Shown piece by piece: positions 11,588-23,546 of a stretch of DNA of 64,000 nucleotides (its first letter is position 1; each line of letters starts with the position of its first letter). The translations under genes and the position numbers were made by a program. The stretch is from Lingula anatina. Its lineage: Eukaryota; Brachiopoda; Lingulata; Lingulida; Lingulidae. Below the pieces are notes generated by a model. That model searched no databases and was not told the origin of the DNA. It saw only the letters and a program-made list of their open reading frames with translations. The stretch is taken from positions 77,715-141,714 of the forward strand of contig NW_019774414.1 of assembly GCF_001039355.2 (NCBI RefSeq), in the 5' to 3' direction.

Positions 11588-13666
11588 ACAAATAAATAGA
11601 TTTCCCATCCAGCCCGGTTGTATATGGGAAACAGTTACTCACCATGCCTCTATAGACTTATACGTGGTCAATAATTTTACATGAATCTCATAATAGATAG
11701 TGGAATACCCAGCAGGGTTATATATATAATTAGCTGACATATGATAGTTGGTCTTTTTTCTGTGTGAGCTGCACACAGCATTTTTCGCAATATGTGAGCT
11801 GTTCCAAGTTAGTATGACTTATTATTATTATTGCTAGCTCCAAAGTATCGTGTTCCACTCAGAGAGCCACACGTGGTGTGAGTCCAGACCAATACAGCAG
11901 ATTTTGACACAGCCGGGATGTGAAAGTCAGGTATTGACTGAGGAAAAACTTTATAGCCTACGCCGGTATAGGCTAGGGGGTGGGGTGGGGATCCCAACTC
12001 ATACAGCAGATCCTGACACAGCCGGGATGTGAAAGTCAGGTATTGACTGAGGGGAAAAACTTTATACGCAGGTATAGGCTAGGGGGGATGGGGGCGGGGA
12101 TCCAGACACATACAACAGATCCTGACACAGCCAGGATGTGAAAGTCAGGTATAAATTGAGGAAAAAACTTTAGAGGCGTATACGGTATGGGGTAAAATGG
12201 GGGAGGGGGGCAATAGGAATAAATTTATGGTAATATGGTAGGTTGCGTCTCTAATCACTTTTTCTAAACAAGTTTAACGAATTTAACCACTGTTGTTGAT
12301 CAAAATTTGGTCAGACGTTCTATGTAACATTAAGGTAGATCTTAAGGTTTTGTTTTTAAGTGCGTCATTCGGCAAACATTCGGCTATACAATTTATACCT
12401 GCTATTAATGAAGCCATCTGAGCTTCCTGACCTGGGTAGAGCCATATGTATGGCGTGCCAGCACTTCCATCATCAGTTCTTTACCCGCTATACTTTATTC
12501 TCTCCATGCCAAGCCAAGAGACAGCAGAGTTATCCGTCCTACGTATTCATTATTGCGCAACGTTTACCAAAATAGCTTTGCAATGAGGAATACATGTGCT
12601 TAGACTACATATTTCTAACATTACAGAGTGTCGAAAATAAAGTCTGCGTTGGCCAATGCTACTCCTACTCCGTGCCCAACACCTTGCCCAGTCAGAACGC
12701 AGGACTACTGCAGAGGCATGACGTGTGTAAGCCAGCACGAGCACGATGGGAAAAGGTGAGAAATGAATCTCATGTAGTTTTTGTGATTTACATGTGCTAA
12801 CCGCCATAAACTCCACAGATGGCAGTGTAACAAAAAAGATAAATAATTCTCTTAATTCATTTTCAACGTTCAACGTTGTTTTTGATTTGATGTCCTAATG
12901 GCCACAGTCAAATATGTGATTACTTTGATGACGTTTTATAAAACGTCTCATATTTTTGACGTCACAGACTGTCCAGTGACGACACATCATTCTCCATCCT
13001 TGTCATTTCCTCCAGGTGACGCTTCAGTGTGCAAATGGACACATGCTGCCAAAGTTTGTCCAAATAATAGAGGAGTGCGCATGCGCAAGTTGCGGCACAT
13101 CTTCACGCCAGACAGGTTTAGGGACGCAAGACGATTCTGAAACCAAGCAATACTCTTCTGAGGATGAAGGAAGAGATTGCGATAGCTGTGATAGCGACAT
13201 TGTGTTAGGTGTGGCAGAGGACTCAGAAGGTGCCCCCGACGCAAAGACACTGGATCAACTGCAGCGGGATTTTCCACCCGAAAGAACGGATTATTCGTTG
13301 GATAATTTCCTGATTCGGCAGGCGCAGGAACGAATGGTGGAATTGCGGCAGATAAAGCGGCAAGAGAACCTCACCGAAGCAGACGATCACGTTGATTTTA
13401 CACCCGATTTCAGAGCCAACGTGACATCAATCAGAGGGCGTATTCGGGGGCGTGGCTTAGATGCGTTGCTAGGTAGCACTAACGTGACGTCCAATAGAGG
13501 ACAGGGAAAGAGGCGTGGTCTGACCAGAGCAGCAAGACGACGTTTACTTGTCATGCTGGAGAGGAGACGAAAGCAAAATGGCGAAAATGATGACAGCAAC
13601 GACGAAAAAAGTGTCACAGGTTACGAACATTTGCAACGATCTCTTTCCCGTAAAAAAACGTTGTGA
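11442..13666 (+). CDS. NBL1: DAN-family BMP antagonist (NBL1-like), 4 coding exons
   Basis: Secreted cystine-knot protein of the DAN family, whose members bind BMP/GDF ligands outside the cell. Exons are 11442-11516, 11838-11930, 12627-12755 and 13016-13666, all phase 0 with GT-AG borders, giving 315 residues. Residues 1-19 are a signal peptide (MAAVFLLVMVTTSSVFVAG). The knot spans about 39-125 with cysteines at 39, 53, 63, 67, 90, 104, 120, 122 and 125. The segments CVGQCYSYSVPNT and WEKVTLQC are hallmarks of the NBL1 branch. The start is the ATG in AAGATGGC, the only one giving a signal peptide. The tail (about 127-315) is long, first acidic, then very basic, with sequons NLT, NVT and NVT near 207, 224 and 245. 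An AATAAA lies at 14225. Vertebrate NBL1 has one more cysteine where RHDVC stands here. Part of exon 2 is repeated in the following intron. Family assignment is firm; ortholog naming is by memory of the family. Confidence 0.9.
11551..11599. repeat. (AAAT)n microsatellite in NBL1-like intron 1
   Basis: About twelve AAAT units with one interruption, 30 bases after the exon 1 donor. Confidence 0.85.
11887..12213 (+). repeat. 109-bp tandem triplication of NBL1-like exon 2 end plus donor
   Basis: Three units in tandem. The donor AG|GT falls at 11931, 12040 and 12149, exactly 109 bp apart. Unit 1 is the real exon end. Units 2 and 3 keep the same open frame, IQQILTQPGCESQ, and differ from unit 1 there only at silent positions (ATT/ATC, TTG/CTG, CAG/CAA, CCG/CCA). 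Each later unit has an in-frame CTAG acceptor candidate (exon-like pieces 11977-12039, 63 nt, and 12083-12148, 66 nt), but without a good pyrimidine tract. Both lack the first knot cysteine. They may be alternative exons or simply decaying copies. Confidence 0.85.
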
Positions 13667-14230
13667 GCCCAAAAAACAGTTGCATGACATGGTCAAATTG
13701 GTGTTTAGAAAAATGAAATAATCTCTGACACCTAATATTGATATTCACCCGTGACCATGTAATTCATTCTCTGTTGTTTTAAATGGTCCATTTTTAAACT
13801 TAAGCTCAAAGCCGATAGTAAATTTTATATTTTAGTTAGATACAACGTATTTATTATGAATGCAAAGCAGAATATATCATAAGTTATAAGTTAATCAGTT
13901 GCAATTGTGAATGGCACGGTTCAAATTACACTTCCAATATACCGATATTTTTTATGTGATGCCGAAAATTTTTCTTTTAAACAACGTTGGAGAATGAACA
14001 TAAAGTGCAATTAAATTATTATTTACAGTAGTAAGCGACGTGCAGTTACTTGTATTTATTCGTCGTTCTGTCGTTTTAATTATCAGCTATTTTTCGTTCA
14101 TTTTATATGATTGGACGGATGTTTAATTTTCTAAGGACCAAAATGGAATATTTTGCTGTTGTTTACGTTACAGGCTAGGCTTAATTATTATTATGCTACT
14201 GGTATCACAGCTCCGGCTTGCTAGAATAAA

Positions 14231-15754
14231 CAGCTTCTAAAAGTTATAGTAATAGTTTTGTCTATACAGCAGTTTAAATTGGAGCAATTTCTACTCCAAT
14301 ATTTCAACTTTTTGCTAAGGCTTTTGGAGCAGTACGTATAATGTATAAACTGAGTGTTTATGTTTAACAGTTTTAAAACGGATTTCTCTACTGGGCAAAC
14401 GACAGAAGAGCTTAGATGATTGCTAGGGTGTATATCCCTGGTCCCATCTGAGTAGAAGTACTTTCATTATAACACAAATTGCTATTCCGCTCTTTTTTTT
14501 ACTTTGCTGAGGTATGGACTCTGGCAAAAACCACTATTTAAGCTGCATATGTTAATTCTTCAAGAACATATTGTTTGTATGCCTATTGAACATCCACATA
14601 TATGAATAAAAAGATGCATTAATTAAACGTGTTTTTGATTGATCACAAAGAACTATTTATATGTTAAAGGGAGCTATGCAAATCGTGGATACAAATGCAC
14701 TCACGCGTGTAGACATTGACCTCAAGTATACTGTAGAATTTATAAAGACGTACGCGGGCGCCATGTTTATTTAACGTCGTAGGGGAAAAACCGACATCAA
14801 GGGTTAAAACTAAAAACATACAACTAACATGGAGTGTAGATATGTATGGACGGCCACTTAGCGTCATATTAAGATGCATCATGGGGAGGTTTTTTGTTAA
14901 CTGTAGTACAGGTATGACATTTATTCTACATGCATGATATTCATTCTACAAATGCAGCTCTAGCACTAGCTGGAAGTCGCTTTGCCGCTCAGCAGCAGCT
15001 AAAATACAACCTGTAAAGGGAATACCCTGTTCCATAAACCACGGCTTTTGGCAGGTGTGGGGCTTGGCAGCGTCGCGTGGGGGGGGGGGGGGGGGAAGGA
15101 CTACGGGGGGGGGTTANNNNNNNNNNNNNNNNNNNNNNNNNAGGGGGGGGAGGGGGGGTACCCTCAGTTTACGCTTATTGATAGACGACAATTATTTCAG
15201 GCACGTCAGTAATCCGTGACCTTATAGACACATTAACACGTTACTCCCATTTGTCTTTTAATGTCACCAAGGACAGCAGTGTCCGCTGCGTCCTCTGCAT
15301 GGTCAGCGTCACGCATGTCGTGCTGTAGACACTGTCTATATCAAGGTCAAGCAAGGGCACTGACCTCCAGGAACTCTTGACCAGGGTCCGGTAGGGAGGG
15401 ATTTGTTGAATCCCATAGGTGGCGCTGCAAGGAGATGTAATGGGAGGGATCTTTATATGAATCAAGTGCACGTTTATTAGGTGAAAATTACAGGCGGCCC
15501 ATTAAGTCTGAACTCACAGGTAATATTACTATCAATAATGTACAATCTGTATTTTTCCTTCTGTTTTTTTGTATTTCTTTTTCTTTTGGCCGCAAACCCT
15601 GATAAAAAGATTATCGAAAAACAAAAATAGTGGCAATCACATTGGACATGTTATTTCTTAATACTTCAATTCAAAATATTATCCAATGCCTTTAAATTGA
15701 AAGTGTGCATTTTCGTCTCGGTGTTCAGACTAGTGGGTACCTTGTAGGCCTGTA
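14231..15754. other. intergenic, with assembly gap
   Basis: No gene recognised. G-rich runs flank a 25-N gap at 15117-15141, so local sequence quality is doubtful. Confidence 0.6.
15117..15141. other. assembly gap (25 N) in a G-run
   Basis: Unknown bases flanked on both sides by poly-G, a typical sequencing-failure context. Confidence 0.95.
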
Positions 15755-15925
15755 CAGGTGTGACAGGAATGGTAGTCCTAGGAATGGAAGTCCGGGGTCC
15801 CATATGATTAGCACGGGTTAGGGTTAGTTGGAGTATTGGGGTAAAAATATTGGACGAATGTCACCTGTACAAAGTAATGGGAAACGGTCTACGGTTCCTG
15901 GAGGACTTCCATTCCTGTTACGCTG
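15755..15925. mobile_element. MITE with CAGGYGTRACAGGAATGG ends, copy 1
   Basis: Left end CAGGTGTGACAGGAATGG; right end, read inward, CAGCGTAACAGGAATGG. The ends match those of the element at 60764-61083, and the interiors match in inverted orientation (for example CATATGATTAGCAC and CCAACTAACCC). About 171 bp, non-coding. No clear target duplication. Confidence 0.7.
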
Positions 15926-16734
15926 GCATTCAAGTGAGGACAATGTCACCTTAAACACGTACGTCAAAAACCAGGTAGGCCTAACGTGTCTCGTGTCACG
16001 TTGATATCCACGCCTGTTTTGCTAAAATGTAAATTTAGTGGTGTGAACAGTGTAATACACATCGGGGCTGTTCTGCTCATGTTTTTCTTGTGAAGTTTTC
16101 ACATAGATAACTTAGGGAACGTTTGCTTAGGATTTTATTGAAATATTTGCAGTTGGGTACTTCATTTGTTGAAGAGTCCTCCTCCTTTCCCGGGGGAATA
16201 AAAAAACTATATCGATAGAATAAGTAGTGTTCACCTCGTAAACGTGCACATGGTTTATATAAAAATCATTCTTATAACCTAACCAGTAATATCAATTATG
16301 GTTTAGGGACACTTTTTATAGATAAACGGACATACACGAACACAAACGGAAAGAGACGAACACAATACTCTAACACAATCACAACCTTACACATACACAC
16401 ACATGTATGTGACAAGACTATTTTAATTAAGAATGATTATGGATTTGACGAATTCCTCCCTGAAATGCGTCAGCTGAAAAAAATTTTTTTTTGTCGCACA
16501 TTTGGGAGTAGGCTTACATCATAATGATATCATATCGACGAGAGAAAACTCATAATTTGACCGGTAGATAAAACAATAGTTTATCAAGATATTATTTAGT
16601 TTCAGTTTATGTCCACTAACTGTCGCCTGTATGCTGGGGACCAAATGAATGCGGCAATGTAAAGTGACATTTATGCTGTTGGAATTCACGGACATTTTTA
16701 CAGAATCCAACATGACTGAGACTTAACCAAAACG
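15926..16734. other. upstream region of the KCNMB-like gene
   Basis: No coding exon recognised. AT-rich, with a short ACACAC stretch. The promoter of the + strand gene starting at 16735 probably lies here, but no clear TATA or initiator was identified. Confidence 0.4.
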
Positions 16735-17166
16735 ATGTTTCTGACCAAAGCCAAGGAAACCGTCCACCTGTGGTCTGACGCCAAACTTCGTTACGTCCAC
16801 TGCGCCGGACTGTGGATCGGATTCTGGTTGACCATCGTGTCCGTCGTCCTTCTGGTGACCCTCTCCGGCGTCTATGCTAAGGGCTACTTTGATATGCAGG
16901 CCTTTAAGAGACTGAGGTGCACGGTATGGGACATATACTATCGATTGGACGAGGTGAAGTGTACTGGGTGTCAGCGCCACCTGGTTGTTAATGACACGGT
17001 GGTGTGCGCACGTGACCGGAACCACACTTTGCCCTGTCTGCTGGTGGTCGTAACGTATAACGCGGGAAATGGCACGCAGAAGGGGTATCTCTATGACGAC
17101 CTCGTGGCTATGGATTCAACGTCCAGGTCTAAGGTATAAGGGGAACTTGCGCTCCTTTCTTAATTC

Positions 17167-17207
<41 letters not shown>

Positions 17208-17888
17208 ATGAGCGCGCGCGTTTCCGTAGGTGCACAAGGGGGTGTATGGACAGGTACATACTAGTTTACATGTACATGTACATTTATGTACCTGTGCGAC
17301 AGATGCAGAGTTAATGGATCCCTGATTGAATGAATGTCCTTTAGAATAGCGAGATTTTAATAACAATGAGAGAGAAAGAGAGCGACATGAGTGTTTGACT
17401 AGATAGACAGTAAGATAACTTCATTAATTTTTTGCTTTCAGTGCTCCTACACCCCTGCCTGCCAGGAAGACCCAACCAAGGAATGGACAAATTTACGTCA
17501 CTTCCGGGACCAATATGACGCACTGGGGTCATCTTTTGAGTGCTACCAAAATCCTGCAAACGTGTCACAATTTATAAGCCACGTCGTATGCAGCGAAGCC
17601 TGTGCCGTCAACGTAATACTGTGGCCTTTGCTTCTTACCATCGCCTCCTTCGTCCTGTGTCTTCTTGGCATTCTTTCCGGCGAAGAGCAAGACCGAAGAG
17701 AGCAGTTTGTGAGAAAAAAGAGGGCCCCCTGTCGGGGTTGGGTACCCGGATGCACAGCCTCTAACAGCGTGCCCTCTGTCAGCACTATGAGCTCTACCTT
17801 GTCTGTTCACACCGCGGCGTCATCGCGGGCATTAGACTCCACGTCGCATAAGTCTATAATAAGCGCGTATTCGGAGACGCCTGTGTGA
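16735..17888 (+). CDS. BK-channel beta subunit-like (KCNMB family), 2 exons
   Basis: Accessory subunit of calcium-activated potassium (BK/Slo1) channels in the plasma membrane. Exons are 16735-17133 and 17442-17888, joined in phase 0 (AAG|gtataa ... tttcag|TGC), giving 281 residues. The layout fits the family: short cytoplasmic N-terminus, TM1 at about 22-47, a cysteine-rich outer loop with four sequons (NDT, NHT, NGT, NVS), TM2 at about 189-212, cytoplasmic C-terminus. Family marks are CSYTPAC at the start of exon 2, the C-Y-x-N-P segment and ILWPLLL entering TM2. The C-terminal tail of nearly 70 residues, rich in Ser/Thr and ending SETPV, is long for the family and ends like a class I PDZ ligand (T-x-V). 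A (GT)n tract lies in the intron. The member (beta 1-4) cannot be assigned. Confidence 0.82.
17171..17206. repeat. (GT)n microsatellite in KCNMB-like intron
   Basis: About 17 TG units, 37 bases after the donor of exon 1. Confidence 0.9.
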
Positions 17889-19077
17889 CGTTACATTACC
17901 ATGTGACTATCCGTCAAAAAGACAATCGGCAATCCTCGGCTCATTCCGCAAGCTCCATACATTGTCGAGTGCGGAGACATCCGAGTAGTTCCGAGTGTCA
18001 AAACGAATGATCAACCAAAGCTTGTGTGAGATATAGTCTATAGATACTATTAACCTTCCTTTTCTGTATTATACATTCATGTACCTTAAAGTTCATGCCA
18101 GCTTTCAAACACCACTGTTGTCCTTCTCAAACAGATGATAAATACAGTTACGGTGGGTGGGGTGGGGGTAACTGATGCACTTGGCATTATTTTACCACAA
18201 AGAATGAAGCTGTAAGGGGTCATCATCTTTCGCAGCTTCTGGAGGGGGTGGGCCAGACAACGAAGCTGATTATTTTAAGTGCACATAAGCAAGAATCCCC
18301 GCATAGATAGATCGATTCTACTGATTCGATAACTTAAAATCTGAACACAACCCAAATATGATACATACAGTGTATGCACGAGGATACGGCATTCCTGCGG
18401 CACCTGGCGGCAGTGCCAAGTCCTGCACCAAAGAGAGCAAAAAAAAGGACGAAATGTTCACATTCGAGGTAGCCTAAAAAAAGCCCAAAACTTATCATTT
18501 TAAATTTAATAATACAGTGAATATACGATCCGAGCATAAAGAAATATCAATTTATTTACATCCGTTTACAAGTACAGTACATGTATGTATTACATAAGCG
18601 AAACCCCGTGTCAATAGCGTTCTTACTACACAAATGCATGTATGATATATTATTAAATAAAAACCAGCTGAGATTTTATAAATGGTATCGTTATGAAACG
18701 TGTCCTACAATATTTCAAAAGTCTATATAGGAGGCCTGATTTCAATGCCAAGTATATGTTGCACATGAAGAGAAAATTTTACACAACTAAGAAGATGGAC
18801 TTCCTTCCCACCATGTTGGCAATTGTCGGCCATTTTGAATTTATTCCCATTCACTCTGGCCCCTTATCTCACTGTGGCTACGTGAACTAAAAACGTTTAT
18901 TTTTGTACTACTAGTCTGTAAACAGTTTTTGATAAGAAACCACTACTGAATGCGATCTACCGTGACGTACCTTGCCATGTCAAATTATGGACGCGTTGAT
19001 GCTTATTTTACAAGACCACCTTTTCATTTCCACTTACAATGTGATTGCATACAATTTTGGCGGCATGTTTAAGTTAG
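17889..19077. other. between convergent KCNMB-like and TLR genes
   Basis: The two genes converge, so this stretch should hold both 3' ends. Minus-strand AATAAA-type signals occur near 18840-18900, 180-240 bp past the TLR stop. No other exon was recognised. Confidence 0.5.
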
Positions 19078-21787
19078 CTAGTGCTCGTCTCTGTTTTCCA
19101 ATAAGACAAGCTTCAGTCTTTTCCAAAAAATATCTCTTTTGCGGAGCCGCATTTCTGGCCAGTAAAGACAACGGCAATGTCGCATCATTATCCCCATGGG
19201 CTGCGGTAGTTGGGTTTTATCAAAACCTTTTTCGAATAAGAAAATTACTGAGCGAATGCTCCCTTCAAAAAGCTTGGCTTTGGCCAAATTCAGTTCAAAA
19301 TCACAAACTTCGCTTCCCAGAAAGTTTTCAGTAATCCAGAAAATGACACTGTAACTGCCGTCCATGGCTCCTTCAACACTTTCTACAATAGAGTTGCCGG
19401 GAAGGAAATTGCGCTCGTGGATACATAGACGAAAGTTGAATTGTTCGTCATTTTCCAGATTTGGGATCAGCTCGGCAGCAACCCAGGCCGTATCCAATAA
19501 ACTATAAGACACAAAGGCATCGAATATTTTTACAAGGTTGACGTCAGCATCTTTTGCTTTCTTAGCACAGCATTGCCACCCGAACCTGACGACGAAAGCA
19601 AATCTTATGTCCCATCTTGCATAGTAAACAATACCAGCTATGAGAACTATGAATAATGCCAGTCCAAGGACACTTACCACCACCTTCGTCGTGTTATTAT
19701 CGCACTGCCACCAGTCAGGTTTGAACTGAGTAATAGGAATTTTGTTTGTTGAGTAAGAGCCAAAGCAAAACTCGACTGAGTCCTTATTGTCAAGTCGTTG
19801 CAACCATTGCTGAAACAACCGTATATTGCAGTCACAGATTAACTTATTGTCCCTCATTTCAAGTACACGTAAAGACACCAACCCATCAAAAGCACCATCT
19901 TGGATCGTGGTTATGGAATTAGAGTTCAATCTTAGAGTGTGGAGTTGTTTCAAGTTTCTAAATAGTCCCTTAGAAATAGTCCGCAGTTTGTTGTGTGAAA
20001 GAATTATAAGTCTAAGACGCACCATAGAGTCAAACATTCCCACTGGTAGTTCAAATAACAAGTTATTACTTAAATCTAAGGATATTAAATTGCCAAGAGA
20101 TTGAAACATAGCAATGCGTACAGAGACATTGGTGGAATACAGTCTGTTATAACTCATGCGTAATTCTTGAAGATTTGGCATTCCTTTGAAGTAATCTGCT
20201 CTCCGGATGTCACAGTGTAGGTATGCCCCGTTTCTAGATAGGTCCAAGATCTGTAATTGTTGTAAATCCTGAAGCTTTAGCTTTCTCAAATTGAAGGTGT
20301 CAGTCATAAAAGCACTATTTGAAAGTCCACTGAGGATGAGCCGTTCCAGGGAAGGCAGATTTTTGAAGACCAAATGTTCAATTTCCTGTGGTTTGTTAGG
20401 CCTAAAAACCAAAGTCCTTATACTTGAATGATTGTCAACGGAATAAGTCGCTTTCTTATTTTTCACAAAGGAAGAATCTAACTTGTTTACAAAACAAAGT
20501 TCCGTTAGGTTAGGGCAGATATTGAGTGTTCCTTCCAACAAATCTGTGTCCAAGTTATTCTGACTGAGATCAATGCACTTTATTGTGTTTCTGAAAGGAT
20601 GTAGGGCCGGTAAAGGGAAGGACTGTATGCCGCATGAGTCTAACTTTAGTTCAGTTAGCTGGGGCAGGTCCTTGAAAGCTGGTGGTTGCAATCGTTTTAT
20701 AGAATTCCTTCCAAGATTCAACTTTCTGAGAGATGTATTTTGAAGGGGCAAGAACATGGTTGAACTCAGGCTATCAACGTACAAGTCTATGCTTCGTGCA
20801 ACTAAGCTTGTTATTTTGCTCTCCTTTAAACTCAAAGTTAAATTTCGGAAAGCTGGACAGTCGATTGTGGTGTTTTGGTTTTGGGCCTGTTTAAATTGTA
20901 ATTTGCATAAAGGATTGAATGATACCGACAGTGCACCAATGTTTTTTACATCAATGAAAGCATCGTCCCAAATGTGTGTGATTTTGTTTTTATCTAAATA
21001 TATACTCAGTTCACCATTCCTTAAAAGTGGTCGTAAATCAGTCCTAGATATTTCAGTGATTCGATTTGACTGCAAACCTAGGACGAGCTTTTTGCGGATT
21101 GCGGTGTCTGACGTGTTAATCCGAAAAGTATGTATTTTGTTATGACTTAGAACTATCTCACTTACATAACGATTTTTTAAGATTGCTTCTGGGATATGCT
21201 GGAATTGGTTGTCATTGAGAAATACCAATTTCAAATTGATATTTGTTGAAAAAGCGTCCATTCTTATTTCTTTTAAATCAATTCTCTTGAGAAAAATTCT
21301 TTCCAAACGATCCAAACCCTCAAAGATGGACGTTGACAGTGACGCCCCAAAGATGTCTCTATTATAGGACAGATTAATAGTCATTAGAGACTTCAGCGAT
21401 TTAAAGATTTGATCAGATGGATGACGCAGATAGTTGTGGCTCAAATCCAAAACTTCAAGAAGGCCAAGACCGTAAAACGCGTCGTTATTCAGATAAGATA
21501 TATTGCACGATCTTAGACGCAATACTCTCAGTTTGGACAGGAACTGGAACTGTTTCATATGTATGAGCCTAAAGTCATTGTTCGAGAGAACAGCAACAGT
21601 TGTAGTAATCGGGAGATCTGCTGGAATCGCGCGTAGATTTCGTCCCAAGCAGTTTGCCAATGTATCGTTTCTTGGTCCGTGGTCCACGTGAACGTCGCAC
21701 TTGTGGGATGTAATAGTTGTCGTTTTTCCCAGTATGGCCGCCCACAGGGAAACCAATACATGTATGAGTAAGTACCCCGTGTGGAAA
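19078..21787 (-). CDS. Toll-like receptor, residues about 6-907
   Basis: Type I membrane receptor that senses microbial or endogenous ligands and signals through its TIR domain (MyD88-type adaptors in the family). With the start from the duplicate contig (23546) the protein is 907 residues in one coding exon. It has a signal peptide, an N-terminal LRR cap (CDVHV...NCLGRNL) and about 20 leucine-rich repeats. A single C-terminal cap (CDCNIRLFQQWL...WWQCD) follows, then a membrane span at about 707-730 (VVVSVLGLALFIVLIAG) and a TIR domain at about 758-907. TIR box 1 is FDAFVSYS, box 2 is LCIHERNFLPGNSI with the BB-loop proline kept, and box 3 is FWKRLKLVL. One cysteine cluster makes it a vertebrate-type (scc) TLR. 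The contig ends at 21787, five codons short of the start. Specific ligand unknown. Confidence 0.95.
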
Positions 21788-21788
21788 N
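21788..21788. other. single-N contig junction
   Basis: Sequence 20044-21787 before the N is repeated after it at 21789-23532 with a constant offset of 1745 and identical predicted protein. This is the pattern of two overlapping contigs laid end to end without merging. Confidence 0.9.
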
Positions 21789-23546
21789 TGGTAGTTCAAA
21801 TAACAAGTTATTACTTAAATCTAAGGATATTAAATTGCCAAGAGATTGAAACATAGCAATGCGTACAGAGACATTGGTGGAATACAGTCTGTTATAACTC
21901 ATGCGTAATTCTTGAAGATTTGGCATTCCTTTGAAGTAATCTGCTCTCCGGATGTCACAGTGTAGGTATGCCCCGTTTCTAGATAGGTCCAAGATCTGTA
22001 ATTGTTGTAAATCCTGAAGCTTTAGCTTTCTCAAATTGAAGGTGTCAGTCATAAAAGCACTATTTGAAAGTCCACTGAGGATGAGCCGTTCCAGGGAAGG
22101 CAGATTTTTGAAGACCAAATGTTCAATTTCCTGTGGTTTGTTAGGCCTAAAAACCAAAGTCCTTATACTTGAATGATTGTCAACGGAATAAGTCGCTTTC
22201 TTATTTTTCACAAAGGAAGAATCTAACTTGTTTACAAAACAAAGTTCCGTTAGGTTAGGGCAGATATTGAGTGTTCCTTCCAACAAATCTGTGTCCAAGT
22301 TATTCTGACTGAGATCAATGCACTTTATTGTGTTTCTGAAAGGATGTAGGGCCGGTAAAGGGAAGGACTGTATGCCGCATGAGTCTAACTTTAGTTCAGT
22401 TAGCTGGGGCAGGTCCTTGAAAGCTGGTGGTTGCAATCGTTTTATAGAATTCCTTCCAAGATTCAACTTTCTGAGAGATGTATTTTGAAGGGGCAAGAAC
22501 ATGGTTGAACTCAGGCTATCAACGTACAAGTCTATGCTTCGTGCAACTAAGCTTGTTATTTTGCTCTCCTTTAAACTCAAAGTTAAATTTCGGAAAGCTG
22601 GACAGTCGATTGTGGTGTTTTGGTTTTGGGCCTGTTTAAATTGTAATTTGCATAAAGGATTGAATGATACCGACAGTGCACCAATGTTTTTTACATCAAT
22701 GAAAGCATCGTCCCAAATGTGTGTGATTTTGTTTTTATCTAAATATATACTCAGTTCACCATTCCTTAAAAGTGGTCGTAAATCAGTCCTAGATATTTCA
22801 GTGATTCGATTTGACTGCAAACCTAGGACGAGCTTTTTGCGGATTGCGGTGTCTGACGTGTTAATCCGAAAAGTATGTATTTTGTTATGACTTAGAACTA
22901 TCTCACTTACATAACGATTTTTTAAGATTGCTTCTGGGATATGCTGGAATTGGTTGTCATTGAGAAATACCAATTTCAAATTGATATTTGTTGAAAAAGC
23001 GTCCATTCTTATTTCTTTTAAATCAATTCTCTTGAGAAAAATTCTTTCCAAACGATCCAAACCCTCAAAGATGGACGTTGACAGTGACGCCCCAAAGATG
23101 TCTCTATTATAGGACAGATTAATAGTCATTAGAGACTTCAGCGATTTAAAGATTTGATCAGATGGATGACGCAGATAGTTGTGGCTCAAATCCAAAACTT
23201 CAAGAAGGCCAAGACCGTAAAACGCGTCGTTATTCAGATAAGATATATTGCACGATCTTAGACGCAATACTCTCAGTTTGGACAGGAACTGGAACTGTTT
23301 CATATGTATGAGCCTAAAGTCATTGTTCGAGAGAACAGCAACAGTTGTAGTAATCGGGAGATCTGCTGGAATCGCGCGTAGATTTCGTCCCAAGCAGTTT
23401 GCCAATGTATCGTTTCTTGGTCCGTGGTCCACGTGAACGTCGCACTTGTGGGATGTAATAGTTGTCGTTTTTCCCAGTATGGCCGCCCACAGGGAAACCA
23501 ATACATGTATGAGTAAGTACCCCGTGTGGAAACTGGCCCTTGTCAT
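21789..23546 (-). CDS. 5' part of the same Toll-like receptor (overlapping contig)
   Basis: Carries residues 1 to about 586 of the receptor and is cut in the LRR region by the single N at 21788. The true start is ATG at 23546-23544 (MTRASFHTGYLLIHVLVS). On the minus strand it is preceded by TTTGATTTTCAG ending at 23554, a good splice acceptor only seven bases before the ATG, so an untranslated first exon very likely lies further upstream (higher coordinates). Everything below 23533 duplicates 20044-21787 exactly and should not be counted as a second gene. Confidence 0.85.

Noticed and set aside
18972-19334. 120-codon + strand open frame overlapping the TLR end
   Set aside because: Antisense of the TIR-coding exon.
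20756-21145. Open frames antisense to the TLR (repeated at 22501-22890)
   Set aside because: Shadow of the real coding strand; duplicated only because the contigs overlap.
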